This document shows positions 1 to 8,120 of a DNA stretch of 64,000 nt, one piece after another. The notes under the pieces were generated by a model, which was not told the DNA's origin, made no database searches, and saw only the letters and a program-made list of their open reading frames with translations. The DNA is taken from positions 1,860,001 to 1,924,000 of the forward strand of contig NZ_CP107913.1 in the NCBI RefSeq assembly GCF_036014115.1, in the 5' to 3' direction. Numbering within the stretch: position 1 is the first letter of the stretch; the number at the start of each line of letters is the position of its first letter. The stretch comes from Streptomyces sp. NBC_00448 (GTDB lineage: Bacteria > Actinomycetota > Actinomycetes > Streptomycetales > Streptomycetaceae). The position numbers and the translations under genes were made by a program.

Positions 1-363
1 CTGCCCAGGCACGCCCCGCTGCCCGGGTTCGCCAGCCCCGGCGCGGTCGCGCACCGGCTGGTCGTGGACGGCATCGCGCCCGGCCCGCGGATGGCCGGCG
101 ACACCGCGGGCCACCTCGCCGGGCACTACGGCTCGCTCGCCTTCGACATCGCCCGCCTCGCCAACGAGGACCCGGCGCTGGCGACGCGCATCCACCCGGA
201 CGCCCCGGAGATCTGGGCGCAGGTGGTCTACGCCCGCGACCACGAGTGGGCGTACGACGTGGACGACGTGCTGCGCCGCCGGACCACCCTCACCATCCGC
301 GGCCTGGACACCCCGGAGGTACGAGCAGGGGTCGAGCGCATCCTGCGGGCGCGCAGGGACTGA
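1..363 (+). CDS. glpD: Glycerol-3-phosphate dehydrogenase, C-terminal part
   Basis: The reading frame is open from the first base, so only about the last 120 residues of this FAD enzyme are present. It oxidises sn-glycerol-3-phosphate to dihydroxyacetone phosphate at the membrane. The tail matches the C-terminal cap domain of GlpD: a stretch reading APEIWAQVVYARDHEWAYD followed by DVLRRRTTLTIRG, which contains the conserved R-R-T. In Streptomyces, glpD normally ends a glpF-glpK-glpD operon located close to mshC. Here about 12 kb of other genes separate it from the PAC2/mshC block. Confidence is good for the family. The identity of the upstream operon cannot be seen. Confidence 0.85.
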   Translation: MPRHAPLPGFASPGAVAHRLVVDGIAPGPRMAGDTAGHLAGHYGSLAFDIARLANEDPALATRIHPDAPEIWAQVVYARDHEWAYDVDDVLRRRTTLTIRGLDTPEVRAGVERILRARRD

Positions 364-378
364 GCGCGCGGCCCTCGT

Positions 379-1167
379 TCAGCCGTTGGCGGGCGGGGGC
401 GGGGGCCCGGGGATCAGCAGCGCGTCGAGTTCCGCCAGGAGGGCGGCGGGGCGCGGGTGGCCGATCCGCTCCAGCAGGGCCAGCCAGCGCTCCCGGCCCT
501 CCCGCCACAGGTCGGCGAGGGTGCCGGCGGCGACCGCGTCGACCGTACGGCGCGGCAGTTCGGCCTCGGCGGCGCGGGACGGGGTGAGCCAGTGCGCGGT
601 GCTGTGCTCGGCGAGGCGGGCCATCCACAGCAGGTGGCGGGCGGCGTGCGCGAGGGCGTCCTGGGCGCGCAGCCGCTCGCCGCGGGCGGCGACGTGGGCG
701 GCGAGCACCATCCAGTTCACGAACCGCCCGCACAGGTCGGCGATCTCGTCGGCCCCGGCGGGCAGTTCCGCCTGCTCGGGCAGCGCGGCGAGCACCGGGG
801 TCAGCGCCCCGTCCCGGTCCACCACGACCATCGCGTCGACCGCCGCGCCCCGGGCCGGCCACTCCCCCACCGACGCGATGTCCTCGGTGGTGGCGAAGTG
901 GAACTCGCCGCGCACCGGCCCGGGGAAGAGCGCCACATGGGTGCCGAACTCGTTGCGCAGCACGAGGTGGACCGGGGCGACCTCGGCGCACCAGGCCGCG
1001 GGGTCGAGGGCGGCGCGCGCCTTCGGGTCGAGGAACAGCCAGAACTCGACGTCGCTGTGCGCGTCGCCCTCGCCCGCCGCGAAGGAGCCGTACATCAGGG
1101 CCGCGCGGATGGTCTCGTCGGCGCGGCACAGCGCCCGCACCCGGTCGATCAGTTCGTACTGGATCAC
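379..1167 (-). CDS. Nucleotidyltransferase-fold protein (lincosamide/aminoglycoside type)
   Basis: A 262-residue protein with the polymerase-beta nucleotidyltransferase signature near the N-terminus: ALMYGSFAAGEGDAHSDVEF, that is GS-x(10)-D-x-E with the metal-binding acidic pair. The remainder is helical and ends in a proline run. Known relatives transfer AMP to small molecules such as antibiotics; the substrate here is unknown. The GTG start at 1165-1167 shares four bases (GTGA) with the stop of the upstream gene, so the two are translationally coupled. The frame stays open well upstream, but that part is a shadow of the neighbour. It could be a resistance enzyme or a housekeeping orphan. 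Confidence 0.75.
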   Translation of the reverse strand: MIQYELIDRVRALCRADETIRAALMYGSFAAGEGDAHSDVEFWLFLDPKARAALDPAAWCAEVAPVHLVLRNEFGTHVALFPGPVRGEFHFATTEDIASVGEWPARGAAVDAMVVVDRDGALTPVLAALPEQAELPAGADEIADLCGRFVNWMVLAAHVAARGERLRAQDALAHAARHLLWMARLAEHSTAHWLTPSRAAEAELPRRTVDAVAAGTLADLWREGRERWLALLERIGHPRPAALLAELDALLIPGPPPPPANG

Positions 1168-1760
1168 GCGCGCCAGTATGGGTCCCGGCCGGATGCCGCG
1201 ACAGCGATTTCCAGCGCGGTGGCGCCGGGGCGGGCCGTGGCCGGCTCGGCGAACCCCTTGTACTGGCGGTACATGTCGGCGAACTCCCCGACCACGTCGC
1301 GCAGCAGCCGCACGGTGGCGTCGTCGGCGCGGTAGTCCTGGCCGGTGGCCCTGGCGAGGTCCCAGCCGTGCAGGGCGAGTTCGAGGAAGAGCATGCGCGC
1401 GGTGGCGTCGGCCGGCATGGCCGCCTCGCCCATCGGGATCTCGCCCTCCCACGCGGCGGGTTCGGCCCACGCGGCCACCGCGCGGTCGAGCTGCCGCGCG
1501 TAGGCCGCGGCCCACTCCGGTTCCGCGGTGAAGTCGCGGGTCGCCAGGTCGTCGGGGTGCGGCTCGCGGCGGGCGCGCAGCTCCATGCCGAGTCCGGTGT
1601 ACGCGACGAGGTGGTTGACCAGGGCGCGGGTGTCGAACTCGGGGCAGGGCGTGGGGCCGGTGAGCTGCCCGGGCGTGACCGCCGCGGTGATCCGGGCGGC
1701 CTCGGCGGCGGCGTCGGCGAGCTGCGGGTGGAGGGTGCGGTGCGAGTCGATGGCGTTCAT
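1164..1760 (-). CDS. TIGR03086 / mycothiol-dependent maleylpyruvate isomerase-like metal-binding protein
   Basis: 198 residues with the MDMPI_N/DinB-type four-helix layout. Visible landmarks are TPCPEFDTRALVNHLVAY near residue 50, which carries the first metal-ligand histidine of the fold, and LELALHGWDLARATGQ near residue 140 with the second histidine. Family members bind a divalent metal; some are mycothiol-dependent enzymes, but most are uncharacterised. The ATG at 1758-1760 was chosen because a TAGCGT -10 box lies 7 nt upstream (minus strand), which implies a leaderless mRNA; the in-frame upstream codons have no ribosome binding site. It forms a two-gene operon with the nucleotidyltransferase. 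Confidence 0.75.
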   Translation of the reverse strand: MNAIDSHRTLHPQLADAAAEAARITAAVTPGQLTGPTPCPEFDTRALVNHLVAYTGLGMELRARREPHPDDLATRDFTAEPEWAAAYARQLDRAVAAWAEPAAWEGEIPMGEAAMPADATARMLFLELALHGWDLARATGQDYRADDATVRLLRDVVGEFADMYRQYKGFAEPATARPGATALEIAVAASGRDPYWRA

Positions 1761-1767
1761 GGTTCCG

Positions 1768-1833
1768 ACGCTAGGTCGCGGCGCGCGGCCGGTCTTGAAC
1801 AAACGCGACAGGCGGCCCGCGGCTTCCTAGGCT
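1768..1833. promoter_or_regulatory. Divergent leaderless promoters
   Basis: Two -10 boxes face away from each other. TAGCGT (minus, 1768-1773) stands 7 nt before the ATG at 1760, and TAGGCT (plus, 1828-1833) stands 6 nt before the ATG at 1840. Neither start has a Shine-Dalgarno sequence. That spacing puts transcription starts at or next to the start codons. No convincing -35 boxes are visible. Confidence 0.5.
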
Positions 1834-1839
1834 GGGGCC

Positions 1840-2634
1840 ATGAGCAGGCACGGGATGGGGCGCGGGGTGCTGCGTCCGGCGACGGCCGCGGCCCACCTCA
1901 CGGTCCCGCTGCACCCGCCGGCCGCCGCCCTCGCGCCGTACGTCGAGTACTACTGGAACCCGCGCTGGGACCTGCGCGGCCGGCCCGACCATGTGCAGGA
2001 CGTGCTCGCGCACCCGAACGTGCACCTGGTCTTCGAGGAGCCGGTGCCGCTGGTGTACGGGGTGCAGCGGGCGCTGTACCGGCGGGTGCTGCACGGACGG
2101 GGGCAGGCGTTCGGGGTGCGGTTCCGGGCGGGGGCCTTCCGGCCGTTCGCCCGGGGGCCGGTGGCGGAGCTGGTGGACCGCTCGGTGCCCGCCGCCGAGT
2201 ACTTCGGGGCCGAGGCGCAGGCGCTGGGCCGGGAGGTGCTGGCGATGGAGGACCTGGACGCGATGTCCGCGGCGGTGGACCGCTTCCTGCTCGGGTTCCT
2301 GCCCGCGGTGCCCGATCCCCGGGTCGCGCGGGCGGGCGCGCTCGTGGAGCGCCTCACCGCCGACCCCGGCACCCTGCGGGTGGACGCGGTGGCCCGCGAG
2401 TCGGGTCTGCCGGTGCGGCGCCTCCAGCGGCTGTTCGCCGAATACGTCGGAGCGTCGCCGAAGTGGGTACTGCGCCGGGCCCGGCTGCACGAAGCCGCCG
2501 CGCGGGCCGACGAGGGCACCCGGCTCGACTGGCCGGCGCTCGCCGCCGAGCTCGGTTACGCGGACCAGTCGCACTTCATCCGCGACTTCACCGCTGCCAC
2601 CGGAGTACCGCCGACGCACTACGCCGGGCGGTGA
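1840..2634 (+). CDS. AraC-family transcriptional regulator with DUF6597-type N-terminal domain
   Basis: 264 residues. The first 150 form a domain beginning LTVPLHPPAAALAPYVEYYW, typical of the DUF6597 sensor half. Residues 170-262 are an AraC DNA-binding domain with two helix-turn-helix units: VDAVARESGLPVRRLQRLF and WPALAAELGYADQSHFIRDF, ending in GVPPTHYAGR. This is full length for the family. It is divergent from the TIGR03086/nucleotidyltransferase pair, which is therefore its most likely target along with itself. The ATG is probably leaderless. The ligand is unknown. Confidence 0.85.
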   Translation: MSRHGMGRGVLRPATAAAHLTVPLHPPAAALAPYVEYYWNPRWDLRGRPDHVQDVLAHPNVHLVFEEPVPLVYGVQRALYRRVLHGRGQAFGVRFRAGAFRPFARGPVAELVDRSVPAAEYFGAEAQALGREVLAMEDLDAMSAAVDRFLLGFLPAVPDPRVARAGALVERLTADPGTLRVDAVARESGLPVRRLQRLFAEYVGASPKWVLRRARLHEAAARADEGTRLDWPALAAELGYADQSHFIRDFTAATGVPPTHYAGR

Positions 2635-2694
2635 TCCGCGCAACTGGTGGGGGCGACCGTTAGGTCGGCGGCGGGGTTGTGGCTCATAATGGAG

Positions 2695-2704
2695 ATACAT
2701 CGGA
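2695..2704. promoter_or_regulatory. Candidate operator of the FadR-type regulator (ATACATCGGA)
   Basis: ATACATCGGA lies about 50 nt before the regulator's start. Its reverse complement, TCCGATGTAT, is repeated exactly at 11418-11427 in front of the fuconate dehydratase gene, where it is one arm of a perfect inverted repeat. I infer autoregulation and control of the operon through the same protein. Confidence 0.45.
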
Positions 2705-2753
2705 GGTCTGGCACGGCGTGGTGCCAGGAGATGTGGAACTGGGGAGGGCCCGG

Positions 2754-3425
2754 ATGGCGGTCACGGATGAGGCGATCGAGAAGATCAAGGACATGATCGT
2801 CTCGGGGGCGCTGCGGCCGGGAGACCGGTTGCCCAAGGAGAGCGAGCTCGCGGCCGAGTTGGGCCTGTCCCGCAACTCCCTGCGCGAGGCGGTGCGCGCG
2901 CTGTCGCTGATCCGCATCCTCGACGTGCGCCAGGGCGACGGCACCTACGTCACCAGCCTCGACCCCCAGTTGCTGCTGGAGGCGCTGAGCTTCGTGGTGG
3001 ACTTCCACCGGGACGACACGGTGCTGGAGTTCCTCGCGGTGCGGCGCATCCTCGAACCGGCGGCCACCGCGATGGCGGCGGTACGGATCACCCCGGAGGC
3101 CCTCGACGCGCTGGAGGGCAAGCTGGACGCCCTCGGCCCCACCCCGTCCGTGGAGCAACTGGTCGCCTCTGACCTGGACTTCCACCGCGGCATCGTGCAG
3201 GGCTCCGGCAATTCCGTGCTCTGTTCGCTGCTCGACGGGCTCTCCGGTCCGACCACCCGTGCCCGGGTCTGGCGCGGGCTCACCCAGGAGGACGCGGTCA
3301 GCCGCACGCTGCACGAGCACCGGGCGATCCTTGCGGCGCTGCGCGACCGCGACGCCGAGGCGGCGCGGTCCTGGGCGACGGTCCACGTCGCCAGCGTCGA
3401 GCAGTGGCTCCGCTCCACCCTGTAA
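2754..3425 (+). CDS. GntR/FadR-family transcriptional regulator (FCD domain), probable regulator of the fucose operon
   Basis: 223 residues. A winged helix-turn-helix occupies about residues 5-70 (LPKESELAAELGLSRNSLRE, then the wing RQGDGTYVT). An FCD ligand domain follows, with the usual metal-binding residues: D and H in SDLDFHRGI, H in LHEHRAIL and H in ATVHVASVEQW. Such regulators bind sugar acids or carboxylates. The frame is open 25 codons further upstream, but I start at the ATG at 2754 because GGGGAGG lies 6 nt before it. It is convergent with the fucose-type operon and separated from it by a strong hairpin. A sequence in its promoter recurs in the operon's promoter, which supports a local regulator role. 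Confidence 0.85.
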   Translation: MAVTDEAIEKIKDMIVSGALRPGDRLPKESELAAELGLSRNSLREAVRALSLIRILDVRQGDGTYVTSLDPQLLLEALSFVVDFHRDDTVLEFLAVRRILEPAATAMAAVRITPEALDALEGKLDALGPTPSVEQLVASDLDFHRGIVQGSGNSVLCSLLDGLSGPTTRARVWRGLTQEDAVSRTLHEHRAILAALRDRDAEAARSWATVHVASVEQWLRSTL

Positions 3426-3432
3426 GAACGGT

Positions 3433-3486
3433 GCCCCTGGTGTGGTGCGGCTCCTTTCGCGGAAGGAGCCGCACCACACCAGGGGC
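3433..3486. terminator. Perfect 24-bp bidirectional hairpin between convergent genes
   Basis: Arms 3433-3456 and 3463-3486 are exact reverse complements over 24 bp, with a TCGCGG loop. The hairpin starts eight bases after the regulator's stop and serves both convergent transcription units. The perfect match is unusual for its length. Confidence 0.85.
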
Positions 3487-3559
3487 GCGTGGGGGCACCT
3501 CCCGGCGAAGCCAGGGGAGAACTGCGCGACCAGCCCACCACCGGCAGGTGGTTCCTCAA
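3486..3559. repeat. Interspersed intergenic repeat, copy A
   Basis: It contains GCGCGTGGGGGCACCTCCC, then GGGGAGAACTGCGCGACCAG, then a short CCACC...GGTGG stem. The same ordered blocks occur at 18515-18620 and, in reduced form, at 24345-24420, always after a gene end. This resembles the GGGGCGCGGGG...AACTGCGCGACCAGCC intergenic repeats common in Streptomyces. Confidence 0.6.
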
Positions 3560-3585
3560 CCGACGGAACCACCCACCACGGGGGG

Positions 3586-4425
3586 TCAGGCCAACCCGTA
3601 CGCACGGATGGCGTTGCCGCCCAGCACCGCCTCGCGTTCCTCCGGGGCCAGGGAGGCCGTCGCCTGCTCCGCGAGCGCGAACACGTCGGAGTAGCGGCCG
3701 GCGAGGGTGCAGACGGGCCAGTCGGAGCCGAACAGCACCCGGTCGGAGCCGAAGGCCGCCAGCACGTGCCGGGCGTAGGGCAGGACGTCCTGGGGCCGCC
3801 AGGACTCCCAGTCGGCCTCGGTGATCAGGCCGGACAGCTTGCACATCGCGTTGGGGTGGTCGGCGATGCCGGCGATCTGCTCGGCCCACGGCTCCCACTC
3901 CCCCGCCGCGATCGGCGGCTTGCCGGCGTGGTCCAGCACGAAGCGCACCTCGGGCAGTTCCTCGACGGCGGCGAGCGCCGCGGGCAGTTCGCGCGGGGTG
4001 ACGAGCAGGTCGTAGGCGAGACCGGCGGCGCCCAGGGCGCGCAGCCCGGCGCGGATGTCGGGCCGGTCCAGCCACTGCGGGTCGGCCTCGTCCTGGATCT
4101 GGTGGCGGATGCCGACCAGCGGTCCGGCCGCGGCGAGTTCGGTGAGCACCGCGGGCAGCCCGTCGGGGTCGGTGAGGTCGGCCCAGCCGACCACCCCGGC
4201 GATCCGGCCGTGCGAACCACGGGCGATGGCGAGCAGTTCGCGGGTCTCGTCGAGCGAGGAGCTTGACTGCACGACGACGGTCGCGGCGATGTCGTGCGCG
4301 TCGAGCAGCGGCTCCAACTCGGACAGCGCGAAGGTGCGGTTGATGGGTTCGAGGGCGTCGCCCTTCAGCCAGGGCTGCGGGCGGCGGCCGAGGTCCCACA
4401 GGTGGTGGTGCGCGTCGATTCGCAT
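3586..4425 (-). CDS. Amidohydrolase-2 family lactonase, probable L-fuconolactonase
   Basis: 279 residues of the TIM-barrel metal-dependent amidohydrolase_2 family. The N-terminal metal motif is MRIDAHHHLWDL, followed by the barrel histidines in GIRHQIQDE and LDHAGKPPI, and a C-terminal LFGSDWPVC with the catalytic aspartate. This layout is that of L-fuconolactone, L-rhamnonolactone and related sugar lactonases, which open the lactone made by the preceding dehydrogenase. It is the last gene of the operon, 8 nt after the aldo/keto reductase. The ATG at 4423-4425 begins the DAHHH motif directly, so the longer upstream frame is not real. Specificity for fucose is inferred from the neighbours. Confidence 0.8.
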   Translation of the reverse strand: MRIDAHHHLWDLGRRPQPWLKGDALEPINRTFALSELEPLLDAHDIAATVVVQSSSSLDETRELLAIARGSHGRIAGVVGWADLTDPDGLPAVLTELAAAGPLVGIRHQIQDEADPQWLDRPDIRAGLRALGAAGLAYDLLVTPRELPAALAAVEELPEVRFVLDHAGKPPIAAGEWEPWAEQIAGIADHPNAMCKLSGLITEADWESWRPQDVLPYARHVLAAFGSDRVLFGSDWPVCTLAGRYSDVFALAEQATASLAPEEREAVLGGNAIRAYGLA

Positions 4426-4433
4426 GGGTCCGC

Positions 4434-5411
4434 TCACTTCCCCGTCAGCGGCAGGGGCACGTCCGCGTCGAGCAGTCCCCGCTCGACCAGCGCGTGCCAC
4501 AGGTCGTCGGGGATCGCGTGGTCGAACAGCGCGGCGTTGTCCCGGACTTCGGCCTCGTTGGCCGCGCCGACCACCGCGCAGACCACCGAGGGGTGCGCGA
4601 AGGGGTAGCGCAGTGCGGCCGCCCGCAGCGGCACCCCGAACTCCGCGCAGACCCGCTGGATGTGCTGGGCCCGCTCGATCAGGTCGGTGGGCGCGGCCTC
4701 GTAGTTGTAGTGGGCGCCGGGCCTGGGGTCGGCGAGCAGCCCGGAGTTGTAGACGCCGCCGACCACCACCTGGGTGCCGCGCCGCTCGCAGACCGGCAGC
4801 AGGTCGTCGTACGCGGTGCGCTCCAGCAGCGTCCAACGGCCCGCGCACAGCACCACGTCGACGTCGAGGTCGGCGACGAGGCCGGCCATCACCCCGCTGT
4901 AGTTCATGCCGAAGCCGATCGCCTTGACCACGCCCTGGTCGCGCAGGGCGGCGAGCGCCGGGAAGCCGCTGGTGCGGACCTCGCGCAGGTGGTCCTCGAC
5001 GTCGTGCAGGTAGACGATGTCCACGCTGTCCACGCCGAGGCGCTTCAGCGAGCCCTCCAGGGTGGCGTTGATGCCGTCCGCGGTGAAGTCCCACTCCCGG
5101 GCCCGGGCGGGGCTGTCGACGTAGCCCTGCTCGTCCGGGGACTCGCCGGGGCCGAGGTCGCGCAGCCGCCGGCCGACTTTGGTCGACAGCAGGTACGACG
5201 CCCGGTCCCGCCCGGCCAGCGCCTGGCCCAGCCGCTCCTCGGAGCGGCCCATGCCGTAGTGCGGCGCGGTGTCGAGGTACGTCACCTCCCCGCCGAAGGT
5301 GTCGAACGCCGCCGAGACCGTGGCCTCGGCCTGCTCGTCGGTGATCGCGGTGTAGAGGTTGGCCAGCGGGGCGCAGCCGAGGCCGAGCCGGGGCAGTGCC
5401 GGTACGGGCAT
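4434..5411 (-). CDS. Aldo/keto reductase, probable L-fucose (D-threo-aldose) 1-dehydrogenase
   Basis: 325 residues of the AKR superfamily. The catalytic tetrad is visible: D and Y in YLDTAPHYG, K in LLSTKVGR and H in VYLHDVED. The C-terminal cofactor site is represented by CAVVGAANEAEV. Members of the subgroup with the APHYG motif oxidise L-fucose, L-galactose or D-arabinose at C1 to the lactone with NAD(P). The downstream lactonase and the fuconate dehydratase at the head of the operon fit that role. Start ATG at 5411 with AGGAGAG upstream. A strong hairpin just before it may lower its expression relative to the transporter genes. Confidence 0.8.
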   Translation of the reverse strand: MPVPALPRLGLGCAPLANLYTAITDEQAEATVSAAFDTFGGEVTYLDTAPHYGMGRSEERLGQALAGRDRASYLLSTKVGRRLRDLGPGESPDEQGYVDSPARAREWDFTADGINATLEGSLKRLGVDSVDIVYLHDVEDHLREVRTSGFPALAALRDQGVVKAIGFGMNYSGVMAGLVADLDVDVVLCAGRWTLLERTAYDDLLPVCERRGTQVVVGGVYNSGLLADPRPGAHYNYEAAPTDLIERAQHIQRVCAEFGVPLRAAALRYPFAHPSVVCAVVGAANEAEVRDNAALFDHAIPDDLWHALVERGLLDADVPLPLTGK

Positions 5412-5467
5412 GGGGTGGGTCTCTCCTTGCGGTGTGCGTCGGTACGGTGCCGGGGACGGCCGGAAGC

Positions 5468-5492
5468 GGCCGGGGGCGGTCTGCCCCCGGCC
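5468..5492 (-). terminator. Intra-operon GC hairpin
   Basis: GGCCGGGGGC at 5468-5477 and GCCCCCGGCC at 5483-5492 form a 10-bp stem with a 5-nt loop, in the 97-nt gap between the permease stop and the aldo/keto reductase start. It may be an internal terminator or an mRNA stabiliser separating the transport and catabolic parts. Confidence 0.45.
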
Positions 5493-5508
5493 GGCTGCTG
5501 ACTGCGGG

Positions 5509-6546
5509 CTAGTCCTCCTGTTCCCCGCTCGCGAACCGGGAGATGATCAGGGCGACGATGATGATCGCACCGTAGAGGAACTGGTTCCACAGCGGCGGCA
5601 CCCCGCCGAGCGTCATCACGTTCACCACGAGTTGGAGGGCGACCACTCCGGTGAGGGCGCCGAAGAGGGTGCCGCGGCCGCCGTTGAGGCTGATCCCGCC
5701 GATCACGGTGGCCGCGAAGACCTGGAAGATCCAGTTCTGGCCCTGGGTGGAGGAGATCGCGCCGTAGTGGCCGACGTAGAGGATGCCGGCGAAGGCGGCG
5801 AGCAGCGAGGCGATGGCCAGCACCGACCAGGTGATCAGGTCGACCCGGATGCCGGCCGCGCGGGCGGCCTCCTTGTTGCCGCCGATGGCGTACAGCGCGC
5901 GGCCGTGCCGCAGGTAGCCGAGGGCGAGTCCGCCGGCCACGAACAGCACCAGGCAGATCCAGATCGCCGCAGGGGCGCCGAGCCAGGACGCGCCGCCCAG
6001 GTACGAGAAGGACTTGGGCACCTCGACGATGGACTTGCCCTGGGAGATGCCGACTTGCAGCCCGCGCAGCATGGTGAGCATGCCGAGGGTGGCGATGAAG
6101 CCGTTGACTCTCAGTTTGAGGATCATGAAGCCGTTGAACCCGCCGACCACGACGCCGACCAGCAGGCAGATCGGGATCGAGGTCCAGCCGGGCAGCAGCC
6201 CGATGCCGTGGTAGGTCGCCGAGCCGGTCCTGGGCATCACCAGCCACATGGCGATCACCGGGGCCACCCCGATGGTGGACTCCAGCGACAGGTCCATCCG
6301 GCCGAGGATCAGGATCATCGCCTCGCCGAGCACCAGCAGGCTCAGCTCGCTGCACTGCTGGAGGACGCCGATCAGGTTGTCGGAGGTCAGGAAGGTGGGC
6401 GAGACGATGAATCCGACCACGCCCACGATGAAGATCACCGGGATCAGGGACAGGTCGCGGTAGTTGGCGACCCTGAGCCGCGCCACGGCCCGCTTCGGCT
6501 GGTCCGGGGCGGCCGCTTCCGCGGTCAACTGGCTCACGTCACTCAT
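5509..6546 (-). CDS. Sugar ABC transporter permease (RbsC/FrcC type)
   Basis: 345 residues with about ten hydrophobic segments and the BPD_transp_2 hallmark around residues 70-100 (LVLGEAMILILGRMDLSLES). Late in the protein, VFAATVIGGISLNGGRGTLFGA matches the conserved glycine-rich loop of ribose/fructose-type permeases. It forms the membrane channel of the importer together with the adjacent ATPase and binding protein. The ATG at 6544-6546 overlaps the ATPase stop by four bases (ATGA). The frame extends 23 codons upstream, but this start is the coupled one. Confidence 0.9.
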   Translation of the reverse strand: MSDVSQLTAEAAAPDQPKRAVARLRVANYRDLSLIPVIFIVGVVGFIVSPTFLTSDNLIGVLQQCSELSLLVLGEAMILILGRMDLSLESTIGVAPVIAMWLVMPRTGSATYHGIGLLPGWTSIPICLLVGVVVGGFNGFMILKLRVNGFIATLGMLTMLRGLQVGISQGKSIVEVPKSFSYLGGASWLGAPAAIWICLVLFVAGGLALGYLRHGRALYAIGGNKEAARAAGIRVDLITWSVLAIASLLAAFAGILYVGHYGAISSTQGQNWIFQVFAATVIGGISLNGGRGTLFGALTGVVALQLVVNVMTLGGVPPLWNQFLYGAIIIVALIISRFASGEQED

Positions 6547-8117
6547 TCCTCGGTCTCCTCGTGGCCGCCCGAGGGCAGCCCTTCCATCGCCGAGACCAGG
6601 TCCCGGTCGCTCCATCCGCTGCCGAACTCGGCGATCACCCGCCCGTGGAAGAGCGCGATCACCCGGTCGCAGACCCGCAGGTCGTCCAGTTCGTCGGAGA
6701 CGATGACGGCCGCGTCACCGCGGTCGGCGACCCCCCGCACCACGCCGAGCAGCGCGTCCTTGGACTTCACGTCGACGCCGGCGGTGGGCCGGATCGCCAC
6801 CAGCACCCGCGGCTCGCGGGCCATCGCGCGGGCGATGACGACCTTCTGCTGGTTGCCGCCGGACAGGTCGGAGACCGGCTGGGCCGGCCCCGAGGTCTTG
6901 ATGTCCAGCGAGTTGATCATGCGCTGGGCGAAGGCCTTGGTCCGGCCGGGCAACACCGTTCCGTACGGGCCGAGTTGGTCGGTCACCGACAGCGTGGCGT
7001 TCTCCGCGACGCTGCGGTTCAGGACCAGGCCCTGGCGGTGCCGGTCCTCCGGTACGTAGCCGATGCCGGCGCCCAGCGCGTGCGGGACGCTGCCTGGCTT
7101 GACCGGCTTGCCGCCGACCAGGGTGCGGCCCGTGGTGGCCTTGCGCAGCCCGACCAGGGTCTCGCCGAGCGCGGTGTTGCCGCTCGCGGTGGCCCCGGCC
7201 AGGCCCAGCACCTCGCCCGGGCGCACCGCGAAGTCGACCGGCTCGAAGGCGTCCGCCAGGGACAGCCCGTCGGCCCGCAGCACGGCACCGTCGCCGTCAC
7301 CGCCGCCTTCGCCGCCGCGGCCGTCCTTGCCGGAGATGGCCCCGGACGGTGCCGACTTCGCATGCCAGGACGCCGCGTTGCCGCCGAATGCCTCCCCGGT
7401 CATCGCCTCCACCAGCGCGTCCTTGCCGAGCTCCGCGACCGGAGCGGTCAGCACGTGCCGCGCGTCGCGGTAGACGGTGACCGTGGTGCACAGGTCGTAG
7501 ACCTCTTGCAGGTGGTGCGAGATGAAGAGGAACGCCACGCCCTGCCGCTGGAGTTCCCGCAGCTTGGTGAAGAGCCGGTCGATGCCGGCCGCGTCGAGCT
7601 GCGCGGTGGGCTCGTCGAGGATGATGAAGCGGGCGCCGAAGGACAGCGCCCGGGCGATCTCCACGAACTGGCCCTGCTCCACGGTGAGATCGCCGGCCCG
7701 CGCGTTGGGATCGACGTCGACGCCGTACTCGCCCAGCAGGTCGCGGGCCCGGGTGCGCAGCGCCGACCACCTGATCCGCCCGCCGCCGAAGCGGTTGAGG
7801 AACAGGTTCTCCGCGACGGTCAGGTCCGGGACCACCATGGACTTCTGGTAGACGCACGCCACCTTCGCCTGCCAGCCGGCGGTGTCGCCGGCCGCGGGCG
7901 CCGGCTCGCCCTGGAACCGGACCTGGCCGGCGTCCGGGTGCTGAAGCCCGGTCAGCACGGACACGAGGGTGGACTTCCCGGCGCCGTTGCGGCCGACGAG
8001 CGCGTGCGAGTCGCCGGCCGCGACGGTGATGCCCACCCGGTCGAGGGCCACGGTGGCCCCGAACCGTTTGACGATGCCCTCCGCGTGGACCGCGGCGGGC
8101 GGTACGGCCTCGGCCAT
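6543..8117 (-). CDS. Sugar ABC transporter ATP-binding protein, tandem NBDs (RbsA/MglA type)
   Basis: 524 residues containing two nucleotide-binding domains. NBD1 is complete: Walker A GRNGAGKST, signature region LTVEQGQFVEIARAL and Walker B FIILDEPTAQLD. NBD2 is degenerate, as is normal for this class: GATASGNTAL at the P-loop position and VLVAIRPTAGVD at the Walker B, but with a good signature LSGGNQQKVVIARAM. The domains are joined by a glycine/aspartate-rich linker near residue 275, which looks lineage-specific. It energises the sugar importer and is separated from the binding-protein gene by 3 nt. Confidence 0.92.
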   Translation of the reverse strand: MAEAVPPAAVHAEGIVKRFGATVALDRVGITVAAGDSHALVGRNGAGKSTLVSVLTGLQHPDAGQVRFQGEPAPAAGDTAGWQAKVACVYQKSMVVPDLTVAENLFLNRFGGGRIRWSALRTRARDLLGEYGVDVDPNARAGDLTVEQGQFVEIARALSFGARFIILDEPTAQLDAAGIDRLFTKLRELQRQGVAFLFISHHLQEVYDLCTTVTVYRDARHVLTAPVAELGKDALVEAMTGEAFGGNAASWHAKSAPSGAISGKDGRGGEGGGDGDGAVLRADGLSLADAFEPVDFAVRPGEVLGLAGATASGNTALGETLVGLRKATTGRTLVGGKPVKPGSVPHALGAGIGYVPEDRHRQGLVLNRSVAENATLSVTDQLGPYGTVLPGRTKAFAQRMINSLDIKTSGPAQPVSDLSGGNQQKVVIARAMAREPRVLVAIRPTAGVDVKSKDALLGVVRGVADRGDAAVIVSDELDDLRVCDRVIALFHGRVIAEFGSGWSDRDLVSAMEGLPSGGHEETEE

Positions 8118-8120
8118 GGG

